A stretch of 16,149 nucleotides of DNA from Bacteroidales bacterium (lineage in GTDB: Bacteria; Bacteroidota; Bacteroidia; Bacteroidales; P3). Where the stretch lies: contig JAITVC010000225.1 of assembly GCA_031286005.1 (NCBI GenBank), forward strand, positions 1 to 16,149, in the 5' to 3' direction. The position numbers and the translations under genes are program-made. The stretch's first letter is position 1, and each line of letters opens with the position of its first letter. The notes beneath the pieces were generated by a model, which was not told the origin of the DNA, ran no database searches, and saw nothing but the letters and a program-made list of their open reading frames with translations. This document shows, in pieces, positions 1 through 6,339 of the stretch.

Positions 1-111
1 GTAAAAAAAGCGGTTGCTAAAAAACCGGCAGTAAAGAAAGCTACTAAACCAGCGGTTAAAAAAGCAGTTGCTAAAAAACCAGCTGTGAAAAAAGTTGCTG
101 CGAAAAAGTAA
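1..111 (+). CDS. Histone H1-like lysine-rich protein, C-terminal end (5' partial)
   Basis: Frame 1 is open from the window edge to TAA at 109-111 and encodes 36 residues made almost only of K, A, V and P, in runs such as AKKPAVKKA. An 18-residue (54-nt) repeat is visible: the segment starting at base 1 recurs starting at base 55. This is the composition of the C-terminal tail of bacterial histone H1-like proteins, which bind DNA through lysine-rich, proline-punctuated tails. The N-terminal part lies outside the window, so the exact family cannot be fixed; an AlgP-like or ribosome-associated basic tail is possible. A strong hairpin terminator follows 40 nt after the stop, so this gene ends its own transcription unit. 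Confidence 0.72.
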   Translation, partial: VKKAVAKKPAVKKATKPAVKKAVAKKPAVKKVAAKK

Positions 112-150
112 TTTTTCACTAATTTCGTAGAGATAACACTCTACAACCTC

Positions 151-177
151 AAAAAGGCGGGCTTAGCTCGCCTTTTT
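151..177 (+). terminator. Rho-independent terminator after the histone-like gene
   Basis: A perfect 9-bp stem AAAAAGGCG (151-159) / CGCCTTTTT (169-177) encloses a 9-nt loop and ends in a T-run. It sits between the histone-like stop and the promoter of the next gene. The flanking A- and T-runs mean it could work in both directions. Confidence 0.85.
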
Positions 178-238
178 GCTATTTTTACCAAGATTTGTAA
201 CCTTCTTCCCAAGATTTTCGTATAATTCTCAAGAGAAA

Positions 239-270
239 TTTGGATATTTACCAACTTTTTCGTATTTTTG
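239..270 (+). promoter_or_regulatory. Bacteroidota-type promoter for the PorP/SprF gene
   Basis: TTTG at 239-242 and TATTTTTG (TAnnTTTG) at 263-270 are separated by 20 nt, matching the Bacteroidota -33/-7 consensus. Transcription would start near 277, just upstream of the ATG at 287. This rules out the longer reading frame from 176, which would run through the terminator and this promoter. Confidence 0.75.
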
Positions 271-286
271 TAGATTAATTTGTCCT

Positions 287-1297
287 ATGCCTATGATGCG
301 TATGAAATACTTTTTGACAGCTTTGGCTTGGTCTTGCACGCTCACCGCAAGCGCACAGGATGCAATCTTTAGTCAGTTCTATTCAGCGCCTTTATATACC
401 AATCCGGCTTTAGCAGGCGCATCCAAATGCGGACGCTTATCGGCCAGTTACCGCAACCAATGGGCAGCTATTCCGGGAGCTTTTACAGACATCAGCGCAT
501 CATACGATCAACATGTTGATGGTTTGTCGGGGGCAATCGGTGCTTTACTCACATCATCCAGAGAAGGCAATGGCGCTTATTCGACCATAAACGCAGGGCT
601 CATTTATTCCTACAATTTCCAAGTGAATGATGTTTTTTCCATAAAGCCTGCCATACAAGCCTCTTTTGTCAACCGCCGTTTCGATTGGACAGCACTCACT
701 TTTCACGACCAATTCGATGCAAGCAGTGGTTTGATCGGCCCCTCCCAGGAAACATTTCCGGGAGATGAAGCACCGGCCAGCAAGAGTTATGCTGATTTCT
801 CTGCCGGTCTCGTTGGTTATAGCGAGAATTTCTATGCCGGTTTTGCCGTACATCATTTGGGACGTCCCGTTGAAGGTTTTGTCGGCGCCGGAGAATACAG
901 ATTGGCTATGAAATATACAGCTCACGCAGGAGCCGTTATAGACATAAGACCCAAGCAGTATCGCTTTCGCGACCCTAAAGCGCCAACGCTCTCGCCGAAT
1001 ATCATCTATCAGCAACAAGGCGCTACTCAACAAATCAATTATGGCATGTATGCCAACGTTTATCCTCTCGTGTTCGGCGTTTGGTATCGACAAACCATTG
1101 CTTTCGACGAACCAGAGTCGCTCACTTTTCTACTCGGCATTCATTACAATTCTCTCAACATTGGATATAGCTATGATTTAACTATCAGTAAATTGACTAA
1201 CGCTTCAGGGGGCTCGCACGAGCTATCCATCGGGTATCTCCTACCCTGCCGTGAAGTGAAACCTAAAATAAAAATGATTAATTGTCCCAGTTTTTAA
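287..1297 (+). CDS. PorP/SprF family type IX secretion system membrane protein
   Basis: This 336-residue protein has an N-terminal signal peptide (MKYFLTALAW...ASAQ) and then the family's opening QDAIFSQFYSAPLYTNPALAG. The rest is a beta-rich pattern of alternating aromatic and polar residues with repeated glycine turns (GAIGALLTSS, YSYNFQV, GIHYNSLNIGYSYDLTISKL), as expected of an outer-membrane beta-barrel-like protein. PorP/SprF proteins act at the outer membrane in type IX secretion and in surface attachment of type B cargo such as SprB. The start at 287 is chosen because the promoter lies directly upstream; ATGs at 293, 296 and 302 are also in frame, and 302 gives the most typical signal peptide. 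The next gene, gldJ, starts 42 nt after the stop with its own -7 box, so the pair is close but separately promoted. Which paralogue (PorP or SprF) cannot be told. Confidence 0.88.
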   Translation: MPMMRMKYFLTALAWSCTLTASAQDAIFSQFYSAPLYTNPALAGASKCGRLSASYRNQWAAIPGAFTDISASYDQHVDGLSGAIGALLTSSREGNGAYSTINAGLIYSYNFQVNDVFSIKPAIQASFVNRRFDWTALTFHDQFDASSGLIGPSQETFPGDEAPASKSYADFSAGLVGYSENFYAGFAVHHLGRPVEGFVGAGEYRLAMKYTAHAGAVIDIRPKQYRFRDPKAPTLSPNIIYQQQGATQQINYGMYANVYPLVFGVWYRQTIAFDEPESLTFLLGIHYNSLNIGYSYDLTISKLTNASGGSHELSIGYLLPCREVKPKIKMINCPSF

Positions 1298-1308
1298 AAA
1301 AATTTTCG

Positions 1309-1316
1309 TATCTTTG
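1309..1316 (+). promoter_or_regulatory. -7 box upstream of gldJ
   Basis: TATCTTTG (TAnnTTTG) lies 23 nt before the gldJ ATG, in the stretch TTTTCGTATCTTTGCAAAA. No TTTG occurs at the expected distance upstream (the nearest, ATTG at 1281-1284, is 24 nt away), so the -33 element is weak. The same extended TTTTCGTATCTTTGCAAAA recurs upstream of the arginine deiminase gene. Confidence 0.6.
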
Positions 1317-1339
1317 CAAAATCTAAATTCAAACACAAT

Positions 1340-2833
1340 ATGAACCTTAGAAATTTTTTCAGCCTAATCGCCCTCTGTCTGTCAGCATTACTGATCGGAT
1401 GTGCTTCGCCAAAAGACAAATCATCCAAAACAGGATGGAATGTTAACGACCCAAAATGGGGCGGTTATCAAGTTCTTCAATCGTATGATCAACCCACTCC
1501 TCCCGACATGGTGTTTATCGAAGGCGGTTCGTTTTTAATGGGCGCCAACCAAGAGGATGTTCCCAGAGATTGGAACACAATTCCTCACCGTGTAACCGTT
1601 TCTTCGTTCTACATGGACGAAATCGAAGTGCGTAATGTGGATTACGGCGAGTATCTCTACTGGTTGGGACGCATCTACGAACAAGATTTTCCGGAAGTTG
1701 TTCGCCGTGCCGAACCAGACGAGTTATCTTGGCGTAGAGTGGACGCATACGTGGAACACATGGTCGATTTTTACTTCCGCCACCCGTCTTACAAAGATTA
1801 TCCGGTTGTTGGTGTAACGTGGGAGCAAGCTAACGATTACTGCGTTTGGCGTACCGACCGCTTGAACGAACAAATTTTAATTGACATGGGATTCTTGCAA
1901 TTTGACCCTGGCCAAACGCCTGACAACCACTTCAACACAGCGGCTTATTTAGCCGGAGTCTACGAAGGTATCCCAAAAAAAATGTTGGATAACTTAGACC
2001 CGCAGGCTCCCGACAAGAAACGTCGAGTACAACTTAAAGACGGTATTTTGATGCCTTATTTCCGCTTACCGACCGAAGCCGAATGGGAATATGCCGCTTA
2101 TGGTTTGATTGGCAATACTTATGACGAACGTGTGATTGAACGCAGGGTTTATCCTTGGAACGGCAGCAATGTTCGGATGAACGATGCAGAGCATTTGGGA
2201 GAAATGCGCGCCAACTTTGTGCGTGGACGTGGCGACTATATGGGAACAGCCGGAAGTTTGAACGACGGAGGAGATATGGCTGTTGCTGTGTACTCTTACG
2301 CTCCAAACGATTATGGTTTGTATAACATGGCTGGAAACGTGAGCGAATGGACGATGGATGTATATCGCCCGTTAACTTTCGAAGATGCCTATGGCATGAA
2401 TCCTTTCCGTGGAAATCAATACCGCACGGTTGTTCGTGATGACGAAGGTAATATCGCCGAAAGAGATAGTTTAGGACGTATCCAATATCGAGATGTAACT
2501 TCGGAAGAGGTGGCTACCCGTAGAAATTATCAAAAATCCGACAATAGAAATTATGGGGATGGTGATTTTGAATCTACCGTTTCTGACGACTGGGCAACTC
2601 CGCCGGAAGACGTTGCAACAACTACAGGACTTGTGTATGATGAAAAAACATCTGCCGTTTCCGATAAATCTCGCGTGATAAAAGGCGGCTCTTTCAAAGA
2701 TCGTGCATATTGGTTGTCACCGGCCACACGTCGTTATTTGGATCAAGACCGTAACGAATCTTGGCTTGGTTTCCGTTGTGCGATGCCTCGTATTGGCGTT
2801 CAAGCTAAACCTAAGACGTCTTACACGAGATAA
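1340..2833 (+). CDS. gldJ: Gliding motility / T9SS lipoprotein GldJ
   Basis: This 497-residue lipoprotein has an N-terminal hydrophobic segment ending in the lipobox LLIGC (Cys21), followed by TGWNVNDPKWGGY, which resembles the start of mature GldJ as I recall it. The body is a formylglycine-generating-enzyme/SUMF1-like fold: MVFIEGGSFLMG, FYMDEIEVRN, PVVGVTWEQA, RLPTEAEWEYAAYG, YGLYNMAGNVSEW and the terminal VIKGGSF...LGFRCAM. GldJ is needed for gliding and for stability of the paralogue GldK in the T9SS ring; these proteins are thought to be structural rather than oxidising enzymes. GldK is the main alternative, because porP is often followed by gldK. However, murF rather than gldL comes next, and the DVYRP and KSDNRNYGDGD segments favour GldJ. 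Rather shorter than the F. johnsoniae protein (about 560 residues from memory). Confidence 0.85.
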   Translation: MNLRNFFSLIALCLSALLIGCASPKDKSSKTGWNVNDPKWGGYQVLQSYDQPTPPDMVFIEGGSFLMGANQEDVPRDWNTIPHRVTVSSFYMDEIEVRNVDYGEYLYWLGRIYEQDFPEVVRRAEPDELSWRRVDAYVEHMVDFYFRHPSYKDYPVVGVTWEQANDYCVWRTDRLNEQILIDMGFLQFDPGQTPDNHFNTAAYLAGVYEGIPKKMLDNLDPQAPDKKRRVQLKDGILMPYFRLPTEAEWEYAAYGLIGNTYDERVIERRVYPWNGSNVRMNDAEHLGEMRANFVRGRGDYMGTAGSLNDGGDMAVAVYSYAPNDYGLYNMAGNVSEWTMDVYRPLTFEDAYGMNPFRGNQYRTVVRDDEGNIAERDSLGRIQYRDVTSEEVATRRNYQKSDNRNYGDGDFESTVSDDWATPPEDVATTTGLVYDEKTSAVSDKSRVIKGGSFKDRAYWLSPATRRYLDQDRNESWLGFRCAMPRIGVQAKPKTSYTR

Positions 2834-2838
2834 TAATC

Positions 2839-4116
2839 ATGGCTATTTCGATCGAACGTCTGTATGCTCTCTATTTGAAGCATCCTATCATTTCAACAGA
2901 CACTCGAAAATTAAGTCCCAATTCGATATTTTTTGCACTCAAAGGCGATCGCTTCAATGCGAACGCCTTTGCTGCTTCTGCACTTGATAATGGCTGTTCG
3001 CTGGCTGTTGTGGATGATCCGAGTGTGGCCACAGATGAGCGATATATTTTAGTTGATGATGTTTTAACTTGTTTGCAAAATTTAGCCGCATATCATCGCA
3101 AACAACTGCAAATTCCGGTAATCGGCATAACCGGAACAAACGGCAAAACCACAACTAAAGAACTCATCAACGTCGTGCTCTCTACACAGTTCAAAACACA
3201 TGCCACACAAGGCAATCTCAACAACCATATCGGCGTGCCGTTAACCATCTTGTCGGCACCAAAGCATACCGAAATATTGATTGTGGAAATGGGTGCCAAT
3301 CATCCGGGCGAAATTGCCGATTTATGCGACATTGCACAACCTAATTTTGGCCTAATTACCAGTTTAGGATTAGCACATTTGGAAGGATTTGGCTCGTTTG
3401 AGAATATTGTGGAAACTAAAACAGCGTTGTTTCGTGCTGTGGAAAACAATCATGGACTTGTGTTTGTCAATGCTCAAATTCCGGAATTAATAGCCCACTC
3501 CGAATATCAAAACCGTTTAACTTACGGCTATGAAAACGCAGATTTTACAGGTCAACCCAAAGATAATGGCTGGTTTTTCTGTTTACATTACAAATCATCG
3601 ACCATTCACACCCGACTGATTGGCTCATACAACTTCAGCAACGTTTTAGCGGCTTGTGCGATTGGCGATTATTTCAAAGTCTCTTTCCAAAACATCAAAC
3701 GTGGTTTAGAAACCTATACACCGAGCAATAACCGTTCGCAACTAATCAAAAGCACACATAACACCCTTATCTTGGATGCCTACAACGCCAACCCAACCAG
3801 TATGGCTGCGGCTCTACAAAGTTTCGCCGAACTCAACATCAACCGAAAATTCTTCATATTGGGCGATATGCTGGAACTTGGCACCAACAGCTTGCTCGAA
3901 CATCAACGCATCTTTTCGCTGGTACAAAAATTGAATTTGCACGAAGGTATTTTTGTTGGCCCTATATTTCAAACCCTGTCTTGCGGGAGTATGTCGGCGT
4001 TTGAAAACGCCGAAGCTGCACGCGAGTGCTTACGCCAAAAAACGTTAAACGACTATACCATTTTAATCAAAGGTTCACGAGGCATTCATCTCGAAACCAT
4101 AACCGATGTGTTGTGA
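2839..4116 (+). CDS. murF: UDP-N-acetylmuramoyl-tripeptide--D-alanyl-D-alanine ligase (MurF)
   Basis: This 425-residue cytoplasmic ligase adds D-Ala-D-Ala to the UDP-MurNAc tripeptide, the last cytoplasmic step in building the peptidoglycan pentapeptide. The N-terminal domain carries the uridine-binding region DTRKLSPNSIFFALKGDRFN (residues 21-40). The Mur-ligase ATP loop GITGTNGKTTTK is at about 96-107, followed by the central-domain segments IVEMGANHPGEI and ITSLGLAHLEGFGS. The C-terminal domain has DAYNANPTSMAAAL and FILGDMLELG, typical of MurF. The gene starts 5 nt after gldJ and its TGA shares one base with the ATG of anmK, so gldJ-murF-anmK are probably cotranscribed and translationally coupled. 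Length is slightly below the usual 430-460. Confidence 0.95.
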   Translation: MAISIERLYALYLKHPIISTDTRKLSPNSIFFALKGDRFNANAFAASALDNGCSLAVVDDPSVATDERYILVDDVLTCLQNLAAYHRKQLQIPVIGITGTNGKTTTKELINVVLSTQFKTHATQGNLNNHIGVPLTILSAPKHTEILIVEMGANHPGEIADLCDIAQPNFGLITSLGLAHLEGFGSFENIVETKTALFRAVENNHGLVFVNAQIPELIAHSEYQNRLTYGYENADFTGQPKDNGWFFCLHYKSSTIHTRLIGSYNFSNVLAACAIGDYFKVSFQNIKRGLETYTPSNNRSQLIKSTHNTLILDAYNANPTSMAAALQSFAELNINRKFFILGDMLELGTNSLLEHQRIFSLVQKLNLHEGIFVGPIFQTLSCGSMSAFENAEAARECLRQKTLNDYTILIKGSRGIHLETITDVL

Positions 4117-5183
4117 TGCAAAGTGTTTATAAAGCAATCGGCGTGATGTCGGGAACATCGTTGGATGGTCTTGATTTGGCTTATTGCGAATTTCGATTTG
4201 AAAACACTCGTTGGACGTATACCGTGAAGTTTGCGGAAACCCTTGAATATAGCGATGATTGGAAACTGCGTTTGAAAAATGCCGTAATGCTGTCCGGATT
4301 AGAATTAGCATTTCTCAATGTGGATTACGGTCATTTTTTAGGCGAAAGCATTCAGCAGTTTGTCGAAAAACATGCCCTCCACCCGGATTTAATTGCCGTG
4401 CACGGCCACACTATTTTCCATCAACCGGACAAACGCCTAACGTTGCAAATCGGCGATGGCGCTGCCATTGCAAGCTATGTGAAATTACCCGTTGTAACAC
4501 AATTTCGCAACACCGATGTGGCGCTTGGCGGACAAGGTGCGCCCTTAGTTCCGATTGGAGACAAATTATTGTTTAACTCTGCCGACTTTTGTTTGAATTT
4601 GGGTGGAATTGCGAATATCTCATTCACAGAGAACGCTGCCACAACGGCATTCGACATTTGTGTTTGCAATATGGCCCTAAATAGCTTGGCTTCGCAAAAA
4701 CAATATGCCTACGACAAAGACGGTCAGTTGGCTAAATCCGGGCAGTTGAAATCCGATTTATTATCTCAATTTAATCAGTTGGATTTTTTCAAACAACATC
4801 CGCCTAAATCACTCGGCTTTGAATGGTTCGAGAAGCGTTTTCTACCGATTTTAAACGCCTCCGATGCCTCGATAGAAGATAAATTGCATACCGTTTGCGA
4901 ACATATCGCCATACAAATTTCCAACATCGTTAACACTCAAAACAATTGTTCCGAGAAAACCATGATTGTTACAGGCGGCGGCGCAAAAAACGAATTCTTA
5001 ATGTCGCGCATCAAGCAACATTGTTCCTGTCAAATTTCAGATAGCCATCTGCTCATCATTGATTTCAAAGAAGCGTTGATTTTTGCCTTTCTCGGCGTGC
5101 TGCGCATGCGCGGAGAGGCCAATTGCTTGGCCGAAGTAACGGGAGCAAAACACAATGCGGTCGGCGGTTGTGTGTACGTGTAG
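4116..5183 (+). CDS. anmK: Anhydro-N-acetylmuramic acid kinase (AnmK)
   Basis: This 355-residue kinase converts 1,6-anhydro-MurNAc, released during cell-wall turnover, into MurNAc-6-phosphate for recycling. It shows the family's order of motifs: GVMSGTSLDGLDLA (9-22), AVHGHTIFHQP (94-104), DVALGGQGAPLVP (134-146), NLGGIANISF (161-170) and IVTGGGAKN near the C-terminus. The segment usually written FDTGPGN in proteobacterial AnmK reads FDICVCN (179-185); a variant of this type is, from memory, normal in Bacteroidota. The start at 4116 overlaps the murF stop (TGATG); an earlier in-frame ATG at 4026 would add 30 residues unlike the family and lie inside murF. It is the last gene of the plus-strand cluster. 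Confidence 0.93.
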   Translation: MQSVYKAIGVMSGTSLDGLDLAYCEFRFENTRWTYTVKFAETLEYSDDWKLRLKNAVMLSGLELAFLNVDYGHFLGESIQQFVEKHALHPDLIAVHGHTIFHQPDKRLTLQIGDGAAIASYVKLPVVTQFRNTDVALGGQGAPLVPIGDKLLFNSADFCLNLGGIANISFTENAATTAFDICVCNMALNSLASQKQYAYDKDGQLAKSGQLKSDLLSQFNQLDFFKQHPPKSLGFEWFEKRFLPILNASDASIEDKLHTVCEHIAIQISNIVNTQNNCSEKTMIVTGGGAKNEFLMSRIKQHCSCQISDSHLLIIDFKEALIFAFLGVLRMRGEANCLAEVTGAKHNAVGGCVYV

Positions 5184-5283
5184 GGGAATTGTAAGGTTGG
5201 GTATTTCTATGCGCCAAATTTATAGCCCACTACTACAAATTTAGATTTCGCAAAGATTACAAAAAAAATTTAAGAATGAAAAA

Positions 5284-5307
5284 TTTTACATGGTAATTCA
5301 TGTAAAA
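5284..5307. repeat. Hairpin at the head of the 21-bp repeat array
   Basis: A perfect 9-bp stem TTTTACATG (5284-5292) / CATGTAAAA (5299-5307) with loop GTAATT. Its right arm runs into the first repeat unit, which begins at 5302. Confidence 0.7.
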
Positions 5308-5576
5308 AACACGAACATTCAAGTTAAAAGCATGAACAGCCAAGTAAAAAACACCATCCGTCAAGTTAAAAACGCCGATACGTCAAGCAAAAAGCACCAT
5401 TTTTTTAGTTCCGAGCACAAATGTTCAAGTTAAAAGCATGGATTTTCTCACAAAAAACACGAACATCCAAGCAAAAAAACACAATTTTTCGGTTAAAAAG
5501 CACAAACGTTCAAGTAAAAAACATGACCGTTTGAGCAAAAAGCAAGGAATTTCTCACAAAAAAGGAGGAATTCGTC
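5302..5576. repeat. Degenerate 21-bp tandem repeat array, about 13 units
   Basis: Units begin with G(T/C)nAAAA and end in TTCAA or a variant; a rough consensus is GTTAAAAAGCACGAAC-n-TTCAA. Starts fall at 5302, 5323, 5344, 5365, 5387, 5408, 5429, 5450, 5471, 5492, 5514, 5535 and 5556. All units are 21 nt except two of 22 nt (5365 and 5492). In one frame 21 nt gives heptapeptides (VKNTNIQ, VKSMNSQ; further on KKHKRSS, KKHDRLS), but the two 22-nt units break the frame, so a protein is unlikely. There are no unique spacers, so this is not a CRISPR array. Confidence 0.8.
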
Positions 5577-5599
5577 GCTTTTTGCGAGAAATTCCTCCT
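5563..5599. repeat. Hairpin at the end of the 21-bp array, possible terminator
   Basis: A 10-bp stem AGGAGGAATT (5563-5572) / AATTCCTCCT (5590-5599) encloses an inner TCGC-TTTTT-GCGA stem (5575-5587). The left arm lies in the last repeat unit. It is followed by AATTTTTGG, so it could terminate anmK transcription, although the T-run is interrupted and short. Confidence 0.6.
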
Positions 5600-5610
5600 C
5601 AATTTTTGGT

Positions 5611-5696
5611 CGTCATTCCGAGCGTAGTCGAGGAAACGAAGTTCGACGAAGTCAATCCCCTTGCTATGGGATGTCTCGACTACGCTCGACATGACG
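5611..5696. repeat. Long imperfect palindrome with GAGCGTAGTCGA core
   Basis: The 22-nt arms 5611-5632 and 5675-5696 are reverse complements with two mismatches; each has the core GAGCGTAGTCGA. An inner stem ATCCC (5655-5659) / GGGAT (5668-5672) makes the whole 86 nt fold. Its translations (SVVETSHSKG, LDYARND) are spurious peptides typical of this sort of dispersed repeat. It lies between two converging genes. Confidence 0.75.
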
Positions 5697-5734
5697 GTTT
5701 TCTTTTAATTGTTAATTCTTAATTTTTAATTGTT

Positions 5735-6196
5735 TTATTCTTTCCGTCTGCGCACATGCGGAAATCGTTCGCGCAGCTCGTCGTATACGGCTTGCGCACC
5801 GGCCACATTTTTGCTTGCGGCGGCTTTGGCCGATGTGTAGAACACCAAAGCGGCTTGGTAGGCCTCGGCTCCGGCCAAAGTGGCGGTATTATCAACAGCT
5901 TGTTGCAATTGTATCAGCGCATTATCCAATGCGAGCAGCTTGGTGGCATCCTCAAAGTCGATGCCGAAAGCCTGCATATCCAAATAAGGCGGACACAGCG
6001 AGGGGTTTCGCCCGGCCAGCTCGTGGGCTTTGCTCACAAAAGCCAGCGACTTGTCGCCCATTTTGGCCATGCCTTGCCGTTGCGTCGGCGTAAGGCTCAA
6101 CATAAAAGGCGCCAGCGCTTCGGCCACCTCATCAAGTCTTTTTTTCGCCTCGCCCAGCACTTCGGCGGGGATGGCTTGGGAATGTTTGTTCTCCAT
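5735..6196 (-). CDS. Conserved Bacteroidota protein of unknown function, 153 aa
   Basis: I recognise the sequence type as one that recurs in Bacteroidota genomes without a function (segments such as LTPTQRQGMAKMGDKSLAFV, LAGRNP, GAEAYQAALVFYTSAKAAA and a terminal YDELRERFPHVRRRKE), but I can give it no name. It has no signal peptide, membrane segment or cysteine-rich motif. The pattern of A, L, E and K suggests a bundle of alpha-helices, and the C-terminus is basic. GC content is visibly higher than in the AT-rich flanks. The start at 6196 is the first ATG after an A-rich leader; I see no Shine-Dalgarno and no clear promoter. The 143 nt separating it from the upstream minus-strand gene contain a strong hairpin, so it is probably its own unit. 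Confidence 0.75.
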   Translation of the reverse strand: MENKHSQAIPAEVLGEAKKRLDEVAEALAPFMLSLTPTQRQGMAKMGDKSLAFVSKAHELAGRNPSLCPPYLDMQAFGIDFEDATKLLALDNALIQLQQAVDNTATLAGAEAYQAALVFYTSAKAAASKNVAGAQAVYDELRERFPHVRRRKE

Positions 6197-6228
6197 AAAT
6201 TTGTTTTTGTTTTTTTGGTTTATAATGT

Positions 6229-6277
6229 AGGGGCGGGGTTAACTTCGTTGAGCTCACAAGCTCGGTTGCCCGCCCCT
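6229..6277. repeat. GC-rich hairpin element with GTAGGGGCG edge
   Basis: A 9-bp stem AGGGGCGGG (6229-6237) / CCCGCCCCT (6269-6277) encloses an inner GAGCT/AGCTC stem (6250-6263). On the plus strand it is followed by GATTGTTTTTTTG, a terminator-like T-run, yet both neighbouring genes are on the minus strand. The edge GTAGGGGCGG recurs at 13821-13830, which suggests a dispersed repeat rather than a gene-specific terminator. Confidence 0.65.
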
Positions 6278-6339
6278 GATTGTTTTTTTGTTTAATTGTA
6301 AAATATTCGGTTGAAAACCTTTCGGCATAAACAAAATAT

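Larger units (their letters stand above)
5184..5734. other. Gene-free region between anmK and a convergent gene
   Basis: No convincing gene in 551 nt. From left to right it holds about 100 nt of AT-rich sequence, a hairpin, a 21-bp tandem repeat array, a second hairpin, a long palindrome, and a final AT-rich run of repeated TTAATT near 5706-5730. Open frames here (for example 94 codons from 5438 on the plus strand, 60 codons at 5510-5692 on the minus strand) are products of the repeats. Confidence 0.7.

Noticed and set aside
176..286. Longer N-terminus for the PorP/SprF protein
   Set aside because: It would begin in the terminator T-run and include the promoter; the signal peptide starts only at residue 38 or later.
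554..1093. 179-codon minus-strand frame opposite the PorP/SprF gene
   Set aside because: Antisense shadow: the plus-strand frame has a signal peptide, a promoter and family motifs.
1340..2833. GldK/PorK instead of GldJ
   Set aside because: porP is upstream as in porP-gldK operons, but murF rather than gldL follows and the N-terminal TGWNVNDP and DVYRP segments fit GldJ better; not fully excluded.
4026..4115. Earlier start for anmK
   Set aside because: The extra 30 residues lie inside murF and have no family match; the ATG at 4116 gives the standard N-terminus.
5302..5576. CRISPR array
   Set aside because: The units are contiguous 21-22 nt repeats without unique spacers and no cas genes are present.
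5510..5692. 60-codon minus-strand gene (SVVETSHSKG, LDYARND)
   Set aside because: It is a translation of the 5611-5696 palindrome and flanking hairpin, a known type of spurious frame.
5438..5722. 94-codon plus-strand gene rich in KKH
   Set aside because: The frame is the tandem repeat read as codons plus part of the palindrome; the array shifts frame at two 22-nt units and no promoter or start context is seen.
5756..6295. 179-codon plus-strand frame opposite the 153-aa gene
   Set aside because: The minus-strand protein has the sequence type of a recurrent Bacteroidota family; the plus-strand frame is low-complexity and runs through the hairpin.
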